NCBI GenBank assembly: GCA_026724425.1
Contig: JAIUCV010000003.1
Span: forward strand, 48,982,477 to 49,046,476
DNA: 64,000 nucleotides
Direction of reading: 5' to 3'
Origin: Erythrophleum ivorense
Taxonomy: Eukaryota > Streptophyta > Magnoliopsida > Fabales > Fabaceae
Both the position numbers and the translations under genes were made by a program. Positions 50,246 through 61,210 of the stretch are shown piece by piece (positions within the stretch are counted from its first letter, which is position 1; each line of letters opens with the position of its first letter). The notes under the pieces are model-generated. The model had not been told where the DNA came from. It did no database searches and worked only from the letters and a program-made list of their open reading frames with translations.

Positions 50246-53137
50246 TGTAACAACCAGGAAAAAGGAAGAAGAAGAAAAGAAAAGAGAAAAGAAAAGAGAA
50301 AGAAAAGAAAAGCTGAAAATTTTTGGAAGCTGAAAATTTTCTAAGTCTGCTAGCTACAGCCCGGCTATAGCGAATGTACCTGTTCGCTATAGCGAGAAAT
50401 GGTCTAGCTATAGCGAGAATGCTTCTAGCTATAGCGAGTTCGGGCACCCCATACAAAAATCAGGGAGTTGCTCACCGTAGCGTACGCTGTAGCAAGGCAG
50501 AGGTCTGGGACTGATTCGAGCTCGCCGTAGCGAGGGTTATGGCTCGCTATAGTGAGGGTTAGTCCGGAAAAGCGAGAAAAAGAGAATTTGATCTTTTAAA
50601 AGCCTCCAAATCTCTTCTTTCTTCTTCTAACCAACTCAAGCTCACTTTAAGAGAGAGAAAAGGGCGGAGGAGAGAGAGAGAAGCTTAGGAGAGGAAGGAA
50701 GAACAAGAAAGGTAAGGATTTCCATGGCTTTTCTCTTAGTATGTTACTCTTCTCCCCTTACCCTCTCTTTCCACAGTTTTGGTTGTCAAAATAGTTAGGT
50801 CTTGAGCTTGGTTCAGAAGAGGGAGAGTGGGAAACAACTCTTGAGGGAGGTTAGAAGTTATGTAGTCTTCTCTTTCTTGCTTTCCCTTCTTAAGAGCTTG
50901 AGAGTTTGAGAAAAGAGAGAAGATAGTTCATGGATTCTAGTGAGAGAAAGAGACCTAGTTCGACATGCTCAGTATGGTTGATAAGAAGAGATCCCTAGCT
51001 TATGAATCAAGTATTAAGGAAATAATTTCATGCTTCTTGTGTGGTTAGGCTCAAGGGAAGTTCCCCCATCTAGAAGTGGTTGTGAGACCCACAAGGGAGG
51101 AGACAAGTTGAAAGAGAAAGTTGTCAATAGCTAATAAGGTAGCTCTCTCCACCTTCTTTCATGCATAATTGTGTGGTTACATTGTCTTACTTGTATGTAT
51201 GTATGATATGAGTTATGAGAAGTGTGTTAGCATGATGATACATTATGAATTGAAATGATGATTTATATGATTGTTTTGGTTTGCTTAAGGAATGGAAAAG
51301 CCAATAACCCTTTAGCCATGGTGAGGATGAGCCAAACCCTTAAGTTGGTTGAGACAAAGTAAAGGGTCTCCCAAAAGTGAGGTTGACTCCTAAAGAGTAA
51401 GGGTTGAGTCCAAAAACCTCTTAAGAATGGGTGAGTCAAGTCCAAAATCCACAAGTGAGTGGGTGAGGCTAATCCATGTACTTGGCAAGCTTCTAAACGT
51501 TATGTATGGCTTACTCACATGTTGAGAATGTTTTTCCTTTATGCATGGCCAATTCACATGTTGCAAATGCTTTCATTGTGGTTTTATATGCTAACATGCC
51601 ATACATGCATGATGAGACTTGTTTGCATGCTATATATGTATGATTGAATGAGAGATGAGCTATTGAGATTCTTTGAATCTCACCCTCCCTCTCCACCATC
51701 CAAACATGCTAGGTGGACCAAGTGAGACTAGAGATGGGAGCCACCAAGCTTGAAACTAGGGAGATTAATGAAGATTTGTAAAGAGCCTCTTTTGTTACTA
51801 TTTTGTACATAAGACAAGGGATGTAAATAAATGATGTATATGATGTAGCATCTAAGAATGTTTGTAAATTAATGTATGTATGATGTATATATGAGAATGA
51901 GACCATGATGAATGAAGAAGTAAGTTTTGATTAAGAAAAGTATGATTCTAGTATAGGCCACATGAATGATTAAGTGGGCATGGGGTAGTGAGTTTCTCCA
52001 ATCTAGGTTGTTAGACACTTGAGCCATGATTGATGGTCCCTATAGATGCTTTCTCATGTGCTCAAAGAGTCATAGAGGTAGAAGAACTAAGATTGGACCC
52101 CATGAGCCCCATTTTTAGCCAAGAAAGTGACTTTTTGCACTTGATGTCAAGAGTTGACCCAATGACCTCTTCTTGCTTTGAAATTTGACATGTGGCTAGA
52201 TCTTGTTTAGAGCTTTTTGTGAAGCTAAAGATCAAGTCATTTGGAGGTCTATAGCATTTTCTATGATTTTTTAAAGTTGGCATCAGAAATTCGGATTTCA
52301 GAAAATACTGTTCATTTGGTCAGTTTAGAAATTGTGTCATCCAAGGAGCAAACGTAGTCCAATGGCTACGAAATTTTATAAAAAGAAACTAGATAGTCAT
52401 AGTGACTTATAGGAACTGGAAGCACCTCATTTAGAGGTCTAGAGAGGAAGATATGCAATTTCGAAGTTCCAGCCCAGAATCAGTCATCCTACCAGACCCG
52501 AGGTACTGTTTCATCGGTTTCCGGGAGTTTGGTTCGATGAATTGATCTGGAAATATTTTTTGTCTCTAGCTAACATACATATATTTCCATAATGATATCG
52601 TTTACAAGCATTGGATTTTTGTGGAATTAGTTAGACAATTTCAAAGTCCATATCAGTAAACTGTGACAGTAACAGAACCCCTCTGATCAGTGGATGATTT
52701 CGGATGTCAAAAGCTTTGTACATGAGATTTTAAGACTTCTACATATTTTTAACATGAATTAGACGTCTTAATCTTTCTAGAATGACCAAGATAATGGGCT
52801 TTTGATTTTTCTGTATTTAGTTCTGAAATTTCAAACTCTGCCCAGAAATGAGGCAAATCTGTCAAGAACGAAATTGCATGTCTCATATCCCTTTTTGCTT
52901 TCCATGAATTTGAAGCATGTTTTGGGGATTGAAATAAGTCGTAATGGTGCAAATAAACATGAGGATGCATAGAAAGATTTCACCCGGTCCATGTGACATT
53001 AAAGTGAATATCTACCCTTGCATGAAGCTATAGAAAAAGAATATGAACCTAGAGAAAATGATCTCCCTTTCATGCTTCCCATATGCATATGAGTACGTAA
53101 GGCATGACGGGTATGAGCATAAGAGTAAGGTGTTACA
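50246..53137 (+). mobile_element. Solo LTR A2c, inverted relative to A2b
   Basis: Starts TGTAACAACC and ends GGTGTTACA, 2892 bp, with perfect duplication CCATG (50241-50245 and 53138-53142). It carries the palindrome array (50346-50565), a strong donor-like AAAG/GTAAGG at about 50711, the motif aaggtagctctctcc near 51138, the minisatellite (51290-51480) and the stem-loop (51664-51682). A chance 62-codon frame in it differs from its A2b counterpart by one residue, which shows high similarity. Confidence 0.95.
50346..50565. repeat. Palindrome array in LTR A2c
   Basis: Same organisation as in A2b, in reverse: gctatagcgaa, ttcgctatagcgag, ctagctatagcgag (twice), cgtagcgtacgctgtag, ctcgccgtagcgag and ctcgctatagtgag. 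Confidence 0.9.
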
Positions 53138-53590
53138 CCATGACTAGATAAAAGTTGCTCAATCCACTTACTTTGCAAGTCAAATTACTAATAATGAGGC
53201 TGAAATAGGCAATGGACACAATCAAATAAGTATTTTGCAATGAATTAGAGATACTAGATGGGGTTTACATTTAAATTCTATTTAAAGTTTATTTGTCAAG
53301 TTTATGCTTGCTTGTGAAGTTCTTCACAAAAAAGAAAAAGGCAAAAGAATTTAACTATTTTGTTTGTGGTGAAGCTAAAGTTTCTTTTGATGCCGTAAAG
53401 TTATTTGACTTCATTTTCATTTTGCATCTTGTGAGTGATATTTTTCTAATTAGTCATGATTTGTATCATGCATTACAACATAGGGATAAAGATATTTTAA
53501 CTGTTTTGACTTTGGTGTTTATTACCAAAATGTTAATTCGAAAAGATGAGAGAATTTGGATACGAGAATATTACAAAGGAAGCTACATCT
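53138..53590 (+). pseudogene. hAT transposase, C-terminal part 1
   Basis: The plus strand has an open stretch 53293-53590 with FDFIFILHLVSDIFLISHDL and YHALQHRDKDILTVLTLVFI. This corresponds to the part of TTF-hAT transposases that normally reads LMKxVLGIT..LSQALQRKDQDI. It is cut by LTR A3 at 53590 and continues at 56840. The frame before 53293 has stops. Confidence 0.82.
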
Positions 53591-56500
53591 TGTAATACCT
53601 TAAACCCCTAAGATATATTTTCCATAAACAAGCTTCACATATATGATATTCATAGGAAAAGCAATCAAATAATGTCACATTTGTGTATTGCAAAGTACTT
53701 TAAAAGTTTGAATTTCACTCCGTAGACCCTGTGGACTCCCCAATATCATCTTCTACTCATATTCCATTTAAACAAGTTATAATCACTGCATAACATTCTA
53801 TACATTTCGGTTTAGGAGCCAAACATAAAAAAAAAAGAGTTTTTACCTCGAGTTTAGAATTCAAGTTTCTATCACCTACTTTAGAAAATTATAATTAATT
53901 CTAAAAAATATAAAAATCAAGAAAATAATAGCTTTATGAAAAGCTCTAGATGTCTAATATAGTTTAAAAATAATTCCAAGCCATGAAAACTCAACTGGAC
54001 CATGATTGACAATAAAAAAGCATGAAAGGTCTGGCTGCTCAGGTTTGCTATCATAGGTTATTGATATAAACTTCAAAAATTCATAACTAATTCTAGAAAA
54101 ATCAAAACCCAGAAAACTATACCATTCTAGAACTCTATGGATGTTAAATTTATCTAAAAAATAGGTCCAGATCATGTTAAGCTCACTTAGGAACTGAATT
54201 ATAATGAAATAGTACACAAGGTCAACTAGCATCACTAGTTTTAATGCAAAATTTCAAAAATTAATTTCTCTTTCTATAGACCTCCAAATAAGGTCCTTCT
54301 AGTTGTTATAGATCATTGTGAATGTCTAGTTTCTCCATATAAAATTTTAGAGCCATTAGACCTCTTTTGTCTCATAGATGACATGAAAATGAAATCTGCT
54401 CATGTGAACAATGCCCAACCCAAAACCAATTTCTAATATGAATGTTGAAAAATCATAAGAAATTATGTAGACCTCTAAATAATGCAGTTCTTAGACCATC
54501 AAAAAGCTCTATATAGGATCTATATGTGTGAAAAATTTTAGCATCAATTGCTCATTTGGTTAGCTTAGGGTTTAACTCAAAAAATTGCTCATTTTTTGTT
54601 CTAAAGTGGTTCATTTATGTGCCAAATGGTCTTCCCCTTGAACCAAGGCCACTTGGGCAAGTGGGAAGGCTTCAAAATAGACCTCTAAACATGTCTAAAA
54701 GGTCTAGATATCCATACATTAAAAAATCACTTTCCCACTTGTTGACACACACAATAGTCTTACATGCTCATCTTTGCCATTCAATGTCCAAAAACATACA
54801 ATATCATTCATATACTTCCAATTCTCATACATACATCATATATCCATATATTTACATATGTTCAAGTGGATATATATCATATATATCATAAAGTTACATC
54901 ATTTGCCAACAATATGGTTACAAAATGGCCAAATATATAATTCTTTTGTCAATCTCTTCTCTTCAAGTGTGGTGGCTTCCATCTTTTTGCTCACTTAGTC
55001 CACCTAGACATATTTAGGTAATGGAGAGGGAAGAGTGAGATTCTAGAAATCCCAATAGCTCTTAACCCTTTCAATCATACATAATAGCTATGCTTTCAAG
55101 CTAAAGGATGCATATATGAATATTTTGCTACTAATAATCATACATAGAATCATTTATATATGCAAGAAACTGATACACATCATATGTTGGCCTTCAAGAG
55201 CATTGGTTTAGCCTTACCCTTTTTTCTTAGGAAATTTAGACTTACCTCACCTATTTTCAAAGGAATTTTGACTAAGTCTCACCCCTCTTAAGACTTTTGG
55301 CTTTGTCTCACCCAATCCTAGGGACTTTTAGCTCATCCTCACCTTTACTAAGGGGCATTTGGCTCCATCAAGTTTATTCAAGCCAACCATCATTCATAAA
55401 ACACATATTATGCACATAATAGTACCATGGCATGTAGAAAATCACTAGAACCATTTCTCATGGCAAAATCATACATACACACATCTAAAGATAAGAAAAC
55501 AACTAAGCATACATGAGATAAAGGTTAGAGAGCTACCTTGAATGCAAATACACATACTCTAAAAAATCTTGGGTTCTTATTTGCTTCTTCAATTATGGTT
55601 TTATAAAGCACCTAAGGGCTTTGTTTTGTTTATTTGATGGGAGATGTATGTGGGAGGCTTCCTTGATGTCTTAGAAACTCATACCAACTCTTAGACAATT
55701 AGAAATACCATTAGCAAGCTTCACACAAACTATAGTGCAACAAAATCCCTAGAAATTGTATCTTGAATTTCAATGGTTCTTTCTAGGATTTCTTTGCACC
55801 ATCTTATTTGCCATAGCCTAAACCTTAGGTTTCTTACTTGCTTTTAATAAAAAATTCCTCCCCCCTACAAGCTCTCCCTTTGGCAGAACTAACATACACA
55901 AGGAGCAAAGAAGAAGAAGTAAAGATGCATAGATAGTTATCTTGCTCTCTTAGCTTCTTCAAGAGCTTCTTTCTTTGCCTTAGCCTTCTCTTTCAAGGAC
56001 TACCTTTCTCCCTTTGAATCAAGGCCAAAATAGACCCATCTCATCCATCAAAATCATGGAAAGAGAAAGCAAAGAGAGGAGAACAAAGTTTTTAAGAGGA
56101 AAGCCATGAGAAACCTTAGAATTTCATACCTTGTCTTTGGTTCCTTCCTCGTCCTTTTCCCCTTCTCTTGAGTGTCTCTCTCTTAGGCAAGAGTTCCCTT
56201 TGTTTTGGGCAAAATAAGTCAGTTTGAAGAAGCTCCAAGTGGGATGCCTCTTATGTGGAAGAATTGAGAAGAATTTGTTCTAAAAAATGCTACTTATGTC
56301 CCTTTTTTTGGTTAATTCATTTGAGGTTCATTTTTACTCCTTTTCAAAAACCGTCTTTTCATCATAAAACATAGGTCCTTAATTTTATAAACTAATTTTA
56401 GAATCACTCAATTTGGATTTAAAACATTCCTAAACAAAAGGGTCGAAGTTCAGGTTAATCGATGGTAGAAAATGTACACTAGAGGGGGTGTAAACTATTT

Positions 56501-56839
56501 TAAGGGTTCCCATGGTTTTTAGGGCCTCGAGAACCTTAGAAAACTCAAAATTTTCATTTGAAAATTCCTTTTTAGTGTTTTCTTAACTAGGTTTAACAAT
56601 AGCGAGAGATACCTCTTACTATTGCAAAAGCTTCCTGGCCGTTCTTGCCACAATTGGCGCTATTGCGAGAAATTCCCTAGATTTTGTATGGCCACGAACT
56701 AGCTATAGAAAACTAGCATCCCTGCTGTAAAAAACTGACACCCTTGCTATAGCAAGTAGGTATCCTAATTATAGTGAGGAGACTTAAAAAAAATTCAAAA
56801 TCCTTGAGCCCTCGTTTCTATGAAAACTCGGATGTTATA
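53591..56839 (-). mobile_element. Solo LTR A3
   Basis: Starts TGTAATACC and ends GGATGTTATA, 3249 bp, with a perfect duplication CATCT (53586-53590 and 56840-56844). An older relative of A2: it has the stem-loop with altered loop (55036-55054), the minisatellite (55205-55375) and a decayed palindrome array (56595-56778; attttgtatgg, actagctatag, tgctatagcaag). Confidence 0.92.
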
Positions 56840-57515
56840 CATCTTTTTTGTAAAAAGCATGATATTGATGTTCCTAAAATGAGTGCTCTTTATATTCTTG
56901 GAAGGCATAATAGTTGTTCAAATGTTGAATATGTTTCAATTGAACACCATTATTGCTTAATTTGTTTATTGCTACCATAGATACTCAGTTACAAGAGATC
57001 AACAACATATTTTAATATGATTACAATGAAGTTATTAACTTTTAATTCAAATTTTGATTTAAGAAATGGCTACAGGTATTCAGCATTAGTCATATTTGTG
57101 ACTTGGTGGTAAGATTTTATGCTATTGATTTCACTAAACAAGAGAGATCACATCTTAAAATACAAGCACAACATTATGAGCTTGATGTTCCCCAACATTC
57201 CCATTTCAAAAATTTGTCAAAAATAACCTAATTATGCTAAGTATTAAAGATATCAAGAAAATTTGATACTTATTATTTGATTGATCATTTGTTTTACCTA
57301 TTATTGACTCTTCAAGTTTTAACTACAAGAAGTAAAAAGTCATTTTCAACAATAAATATCATTAAAAATACAAGTTTAGGACTAACATGAAAGATGATTT
57401 TCATGCAAACTACATGGTTTCCTATATTGAGGTAAAGATTGCCAAAAAGTTTGATATAGACTCAATTATCAATGAAATTTATGGCATGAAAGCATATCAT
57501 GCTCAGCTTCAATAA
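56840..57515 (+). pseudogene. hAT transposase, C-terminal dimerisation region
   Basis: The plus strand resumes with FCKKHDIDVPKMSALYILGR, then ELDVPQHSHFKN-like text near 57180. It ends with KSFSTINIIKN and MKDDFHANYMVSYIEVKIAK then KFDIDSIINEIYGMKAYHAQ, followed by the natural stop near 57515. This is the hAT C-terminal dimerisation motif. Stops lie between these pieces. Confidence 0.87.
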
Positions 57516-57639
57516 ATTAAAACAAAATGTATATAACAAGTATAATTTTAGCTTGTAATTTTTATTAACATTGAATATGTTAATTCTTTTAATTTTCTAC
57601 CTTTAATAATTCAATTCTAGATCCATCCCTATCCTCAGC

Positions 57640-57837
57640 CTTTATGCTAGAATCTTTGGCATTGAGAAAAGGTATTCAAATGGAACTAGATCTTGGGATG
57701 TTTGAAGTGGCATTTGAATTTGATAATGAAACACTAGTTTCATTATGAGTGAGCAAGTCATTCACTACTTTCTCTCTTAATTGGATCCCATAACCTATGA
57801 ACAAGGTTATTGACTAGCTCACTAAACATACTAAGAA
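57640..57837 (+). pseudogene. L1-type LINE, RNase H end and 3' tail
   Basis: With the hAT and one target copy removed, the frame runs on without a break from CKVASA into SAFMLESLALRKGIQMELD and EVAFEFDNETLVS, the second half of the RNase H domain, ending at a TGA near 57746. A non-coding tail follows up to the CACTA end at 57838. No clear poly(A) tail is seen. Confidence 0.82.
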
Positions 57838-57879
57838 CACTACAAAAAGAAAAAATTTTAGTAATAGTACCTTAACTAT

Positions 57880-58190
57880 AGCTATAGGAACTGTAGTTAA
57901 GACACATCTTAACAATAACTATTTTAAATATTGTTATGACTTTGTCTTAACCATCGTTAATGGCTAATTGTGGGTAAGACTTTAAATAGCCTAACCACAG
58001 TTAGAGCCTAACCATGGTTAGGCCTTGTCCTAACCTCCATTAGTGGCTAACTGTGGTTTGGACTTTAAATAGCCTAACTACAATTAGAGTTTAACCATAG
58101 TTAGGATAAAATCTAACCACAGTTTGGCTCTAACCATGTCTTGACCAAGGTTTAGCTTTAACCATGGTCAAGCCATTTAAAGTTGACCTT
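57880..58190. repeat. CACTA subterminal repeat array
   Basis: Repeated cctaaccacagttagagc, taaccatggttagg, ggctaactgtggtttgg and ttaaccatggtcaagcc, in both orientations. Such arrays bind the CACTA accessory transposition protein in known En/Spm elements. The TAACCATGGTTA core is a palindrome. Confidence 0.75.
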
Positions 58191-58249
58191 AATTACTCTT
58201 CCCTTTAGTCCTTCATGTAGGCATATGCCCTTATCCCTTTATTCTATAG

Positions 58250-58470
58250 CATTGTGAAGATTGAGAGCAAATCAAACCCCTTCTCTTTGTACCTCACACA
58301 AATGAATGCCTCCATCTCCTTTGATTTTATATTATTATGAAAGTGAGAGCAAATCTAACTTGTCCACTTTGTCATTCACACAAATGAAAGCCTCTATTCC
58401 TTTTTCATTTTTCAGTGTTATGAGAGTGAAAGCAAACCAAACAATAGCATCCCTTCTATTTTGCAATAAT
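58250..58470. repeat. About 82-bp tandem repeat, 2.5 copies
   Basis: The phrases 'attgtgaagattgagagcaa', 'attatgaaagtgagagcaa' and 'gttatgagagtgaaagcaa' start near 58251, 58335 and 58416. Each of the first two is followed by a 'cacacaaatgaa-gcctc' box. The 101- and 73-codon frames here follow from the repeat and are not taken as genes. Confidence 0.65.
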
Positions 58471-59284
58471 TTTGTCACTTCTTCTCTTTTTCCATGCCTT
58501 TGCTCTTGTTTTGCCAAGCTCCTGCCTTCCCTACTCACTTTGGCTAGCTTAAACAAAAGGTTATTGTTGAATCTTCCACTCTATTTTCATTTGATCTACT
58601 CCATCTATTGAATTTTTATGTTTTATGCATTATTGAAGCTATGATTTTTAACTCCTAAAAGTCTAAGGTGTTATACTTTACTATATATGTAAATCTTGTT
58701 CTTAGTGAGAATTCAAGTTAGGATGATTGTCAATGTGATGGTTTGATGGGTAAAATTCTTAATTTAACAAAATATGGTTTGTATTCAGTTAAATTTTAAT
58801 ATTATTGAAATTCCATTTCATTGAATTAAATTTTAAAGATGGAAGGGTAATTGTTTTTGTAGTTTCAATGAGGTTCACCTTTCATCATGCAAGTTATTAG
58901 ATATGAAAGCAATATAAATTAGATAAGATTCATAAAAAAAATATCATAAGCTACGAAAAATCCTAAATTAATCTTTCACACCCTAAAAATCGTCACTAAA
59001 TTTAAAATTTTTAATATTTTCCTCCTAAAATTAAAAAAAAAATGAATAATGTGTGCTATTAATAATGATATATAAATCATTAAATAGCATGTGGAGTTAT
59101 TTATAAGTCAATAACTCATTCAAAATTAATTTAATTAGTTACAAATAGAATTACTTAGATTTTCTTTCTTAGTGTTATTGTTGATATGTATGTTGTATAG
59201 GTGCATTTATTAAATCATTTACTTGGTCAAGTTGGGTGATATTTTTTTGTGAGGTGAACACAGATCTTTTTTTAATTTTAGAAA

Positions 59285-59500
59285 TAGATAAATCTTGTAT
59301 CACTAAGCTCTAGAATACCCATAAATACTTAGATGGATTAAATGGATTCCTAAACTTTTCATTTGCCAATAGGAGTGTCAAGGGTAGAATGATATGTCCA
59401 TATCCTAAATGTATATTAAAGAAATGGCATATTAGAGTTATGTGTGACCATTAGATTCTTAAACCATGCCCTCAATGGTATATTTTTGGGTTAGGCATAG
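59285..59500 (+). pseudogene. CACTA transposase-associated domain remnant
   Basis: The plus strand reads YLDGLNGFLNFSFANRSVKG, then RMICPYPKCILKKWHIRVMC, with a stop soon after. This fits the N-terminal transposase-associated domain (pattern FL-FAF...I-CPC-KC...V-HL) of CACTA proteins, with the second Cys of CPC replaced by Tyr. Confidence 0.72.
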
Positions 59501-60179
59501 GGATAAACTTGGACATGAATCTTATATGGAACCTTAGTCAAAAAAGAATGAGTTTGTAGGGATGATCTTATCTAGGACATGGTCAGTGATGCATTTGGAT
59601 TTATGAATACAAAAGTGTGGATGAGGTTAAAGGTCTAGTTTGACCATTAAACCAAATGATGAACAATAATGTAAAAGAATTTTATGAGTTAATTAGGGAT
59701 TGGCAACAAAATTTGTACAAAGGTTGCAAGAAATATTAAAAAATGTCTTTCTTGTTGAAGTTATATTAGATTAAGTGTTTATGTGGAATAAGTGCAATGC
59801 TATGTTAATGATATTAGAGTTGTTGGCCAATGCCTTAAACATGTAAATATCCTACCTTCTTTATAGAGCCAAGAAACTCATCAAGAAATTAGGGTTTAAT
59901 TATGCAAAAATTTATATATGTCTAAATGGTTGCATGATATATTGAGAATAAGATGAAAATAAAGACGTGTGTAAGAAGTGCTCTAAATGGAAACCAAAGA
60001 TTTAAGGTGAAAAGTGAAAGAAATAGCCTGCAAAAGCTTTTTATGCCCTTTAAGACTACAGAGCACATGAGGTGGCATGTCATAATAAGCACATGATGGC
60101 ATGATGAGGCATTCAAGGGACTTTAAGACTTTAATCCATTTGGTAGTTTGAGTATGATGTACAACATATGATAGTGGTT

Positions 60180-60500
60180 CTAATCCCTTACAACCTTCTT
60201 CCCCGGATATGTATGAAATAGAGCTCATTCCTTCTTTTAATTATAATTCTAGGAAGGCGAGCATCAGGAATGATATAAATGTCTATCTACAAATGCTAAT
60301 AGAAAAGTTAATAAATTTATGAAATGTAGGAGTTGAAACCTTTGATTCTTACACTGATGAAGTCTTTAATATGTATGTAGTTGTGATGTGGATTGTTAGT
60401 GATTTTCTAAGGCATAGAACATTATCTTAGCGGAACATGCATATTGGGTTAGTTTGTCCATCTTACAACTTTGATTCAAATCCTTCACAATTTTATCATA
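60180..60500 (+). pseudogene. CACTA TNP2-type transposase core remnant
   Basis: The plus strand gives ASIRNDINVYLQMLIEKLIN, then VGVETFDSYTDEVFNMYVVV and MWIVSDF, and a degraded YLSGTCILGLVCPSYN. These parallel the TNP2 core (DVYLxPLIxELKxLW-GVETYD...WTIxDFPA..LSGWSTKGKLACP). Stops and a frameshift at DF make it inactive. Confidence 0.78.
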
Positions 60501-60939
60501 TTTGAAAATGATGTTTTATAGGGCATTGTCACTTTTTAAACCAAATATAAATTTAGATTGGCTTAAAGTCAATTTGATGAAAAGGAATCTAAGTGAAATC
60601 CTCCAATAACAATAACTAGCTCAAAAATGTTAATACAACTTGAATTTATTAAAGATTCATTTAGAAAAGAGATGGAAGTTGAAGGTTGAGGAAGATGACC
60701 TTAAGGAGCTGGTGATATAGATAGTGACACTTTACAGTCGCATAAGAAGAGTATATTTTTAAACTTCCCTATTAAGTGAACCATTTGATAAGTCACAATC
60801 TTGACATGATGTAGAAAATGTTTGTGACGATATGCTAATCATGTTGTTGAATGAGTCTAGATGGTTGAATGAACATTTAATGCACAAGGAGACTTACAAG
60901 AATGGGCATTAAGTTTGATCTTTGGCTTAATGACAATGG

Positions 60940-61209
60940 GTGATATCTTTGTTCACTTTGACAAATGCAATCAAGGATGTCTTTCGTAGAACTTTAAAGA
61001 AGATCAACATGCCAAGTGGTTGTTCAACTAACATTTCCATATGCATTGATTTAAGACAATGTAAGATTACAGGACTAAAAAGTCATAACTCTCATATTTT
61101 TATGGAGCAATTTCTACCTTTAGCCATGAAAAAGATACTTCCCAAGCAATTATATGATAAAGTGTTAAGCATGAATGAACTTGACCAACTTGATAATTGA
61201 GTTATTCTC
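60940..61209 (+). pseudogene. CACTA transposase, later domain, left part
   Basis: An 86-codon open stretch reads NMPSGCSTNISICIDLRQCK, then ITGLKSHNSHIFMEQFLPLA and MKKILPKQLYDKV. This is the conserved GLKSHDCHxLMxQLLPxA region following TNP2 in CACTA proteins. The frame hits a stop after LDQLDN, and the protein is then split at about 61210 by LTR H. Confidence 0.87.
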
Positions 61210-61210
61210 T

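Larger units (their letters stand above)
40065..57631 (+). mobile_element. hAT transposon with TTF-type zinc finger transposase, degenerate
   Basis: The left end is CAGAGAAGGATCTAGG and the right end, inverted, is TAGGGATGGATCTAGA; these are imperfect terminal inverted repeats sharing GGATCTAG. An 8-bp duplication GCCTCAGC / TCCTCAGC flanks it (40057-40064 and 57632-57639, one change), which is diagnostic of hAT. After subtraction of three LTR insertions about 3.2 kb remains. The site lies inside the LINE RNase H frame. Confidence 0.92.

Noticed and set aside
58306..58611. 101-codon open frame in the CACTA element
   Set aside because: It is the translation of an 82-bp tandem repeat and flank, with the opposite strand open too.
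60940..61200. Independent small gene of 86 codons
   Set aside because: It matches the conserved later domain of CACTA transposases and sits in order between other CACTA remnants.
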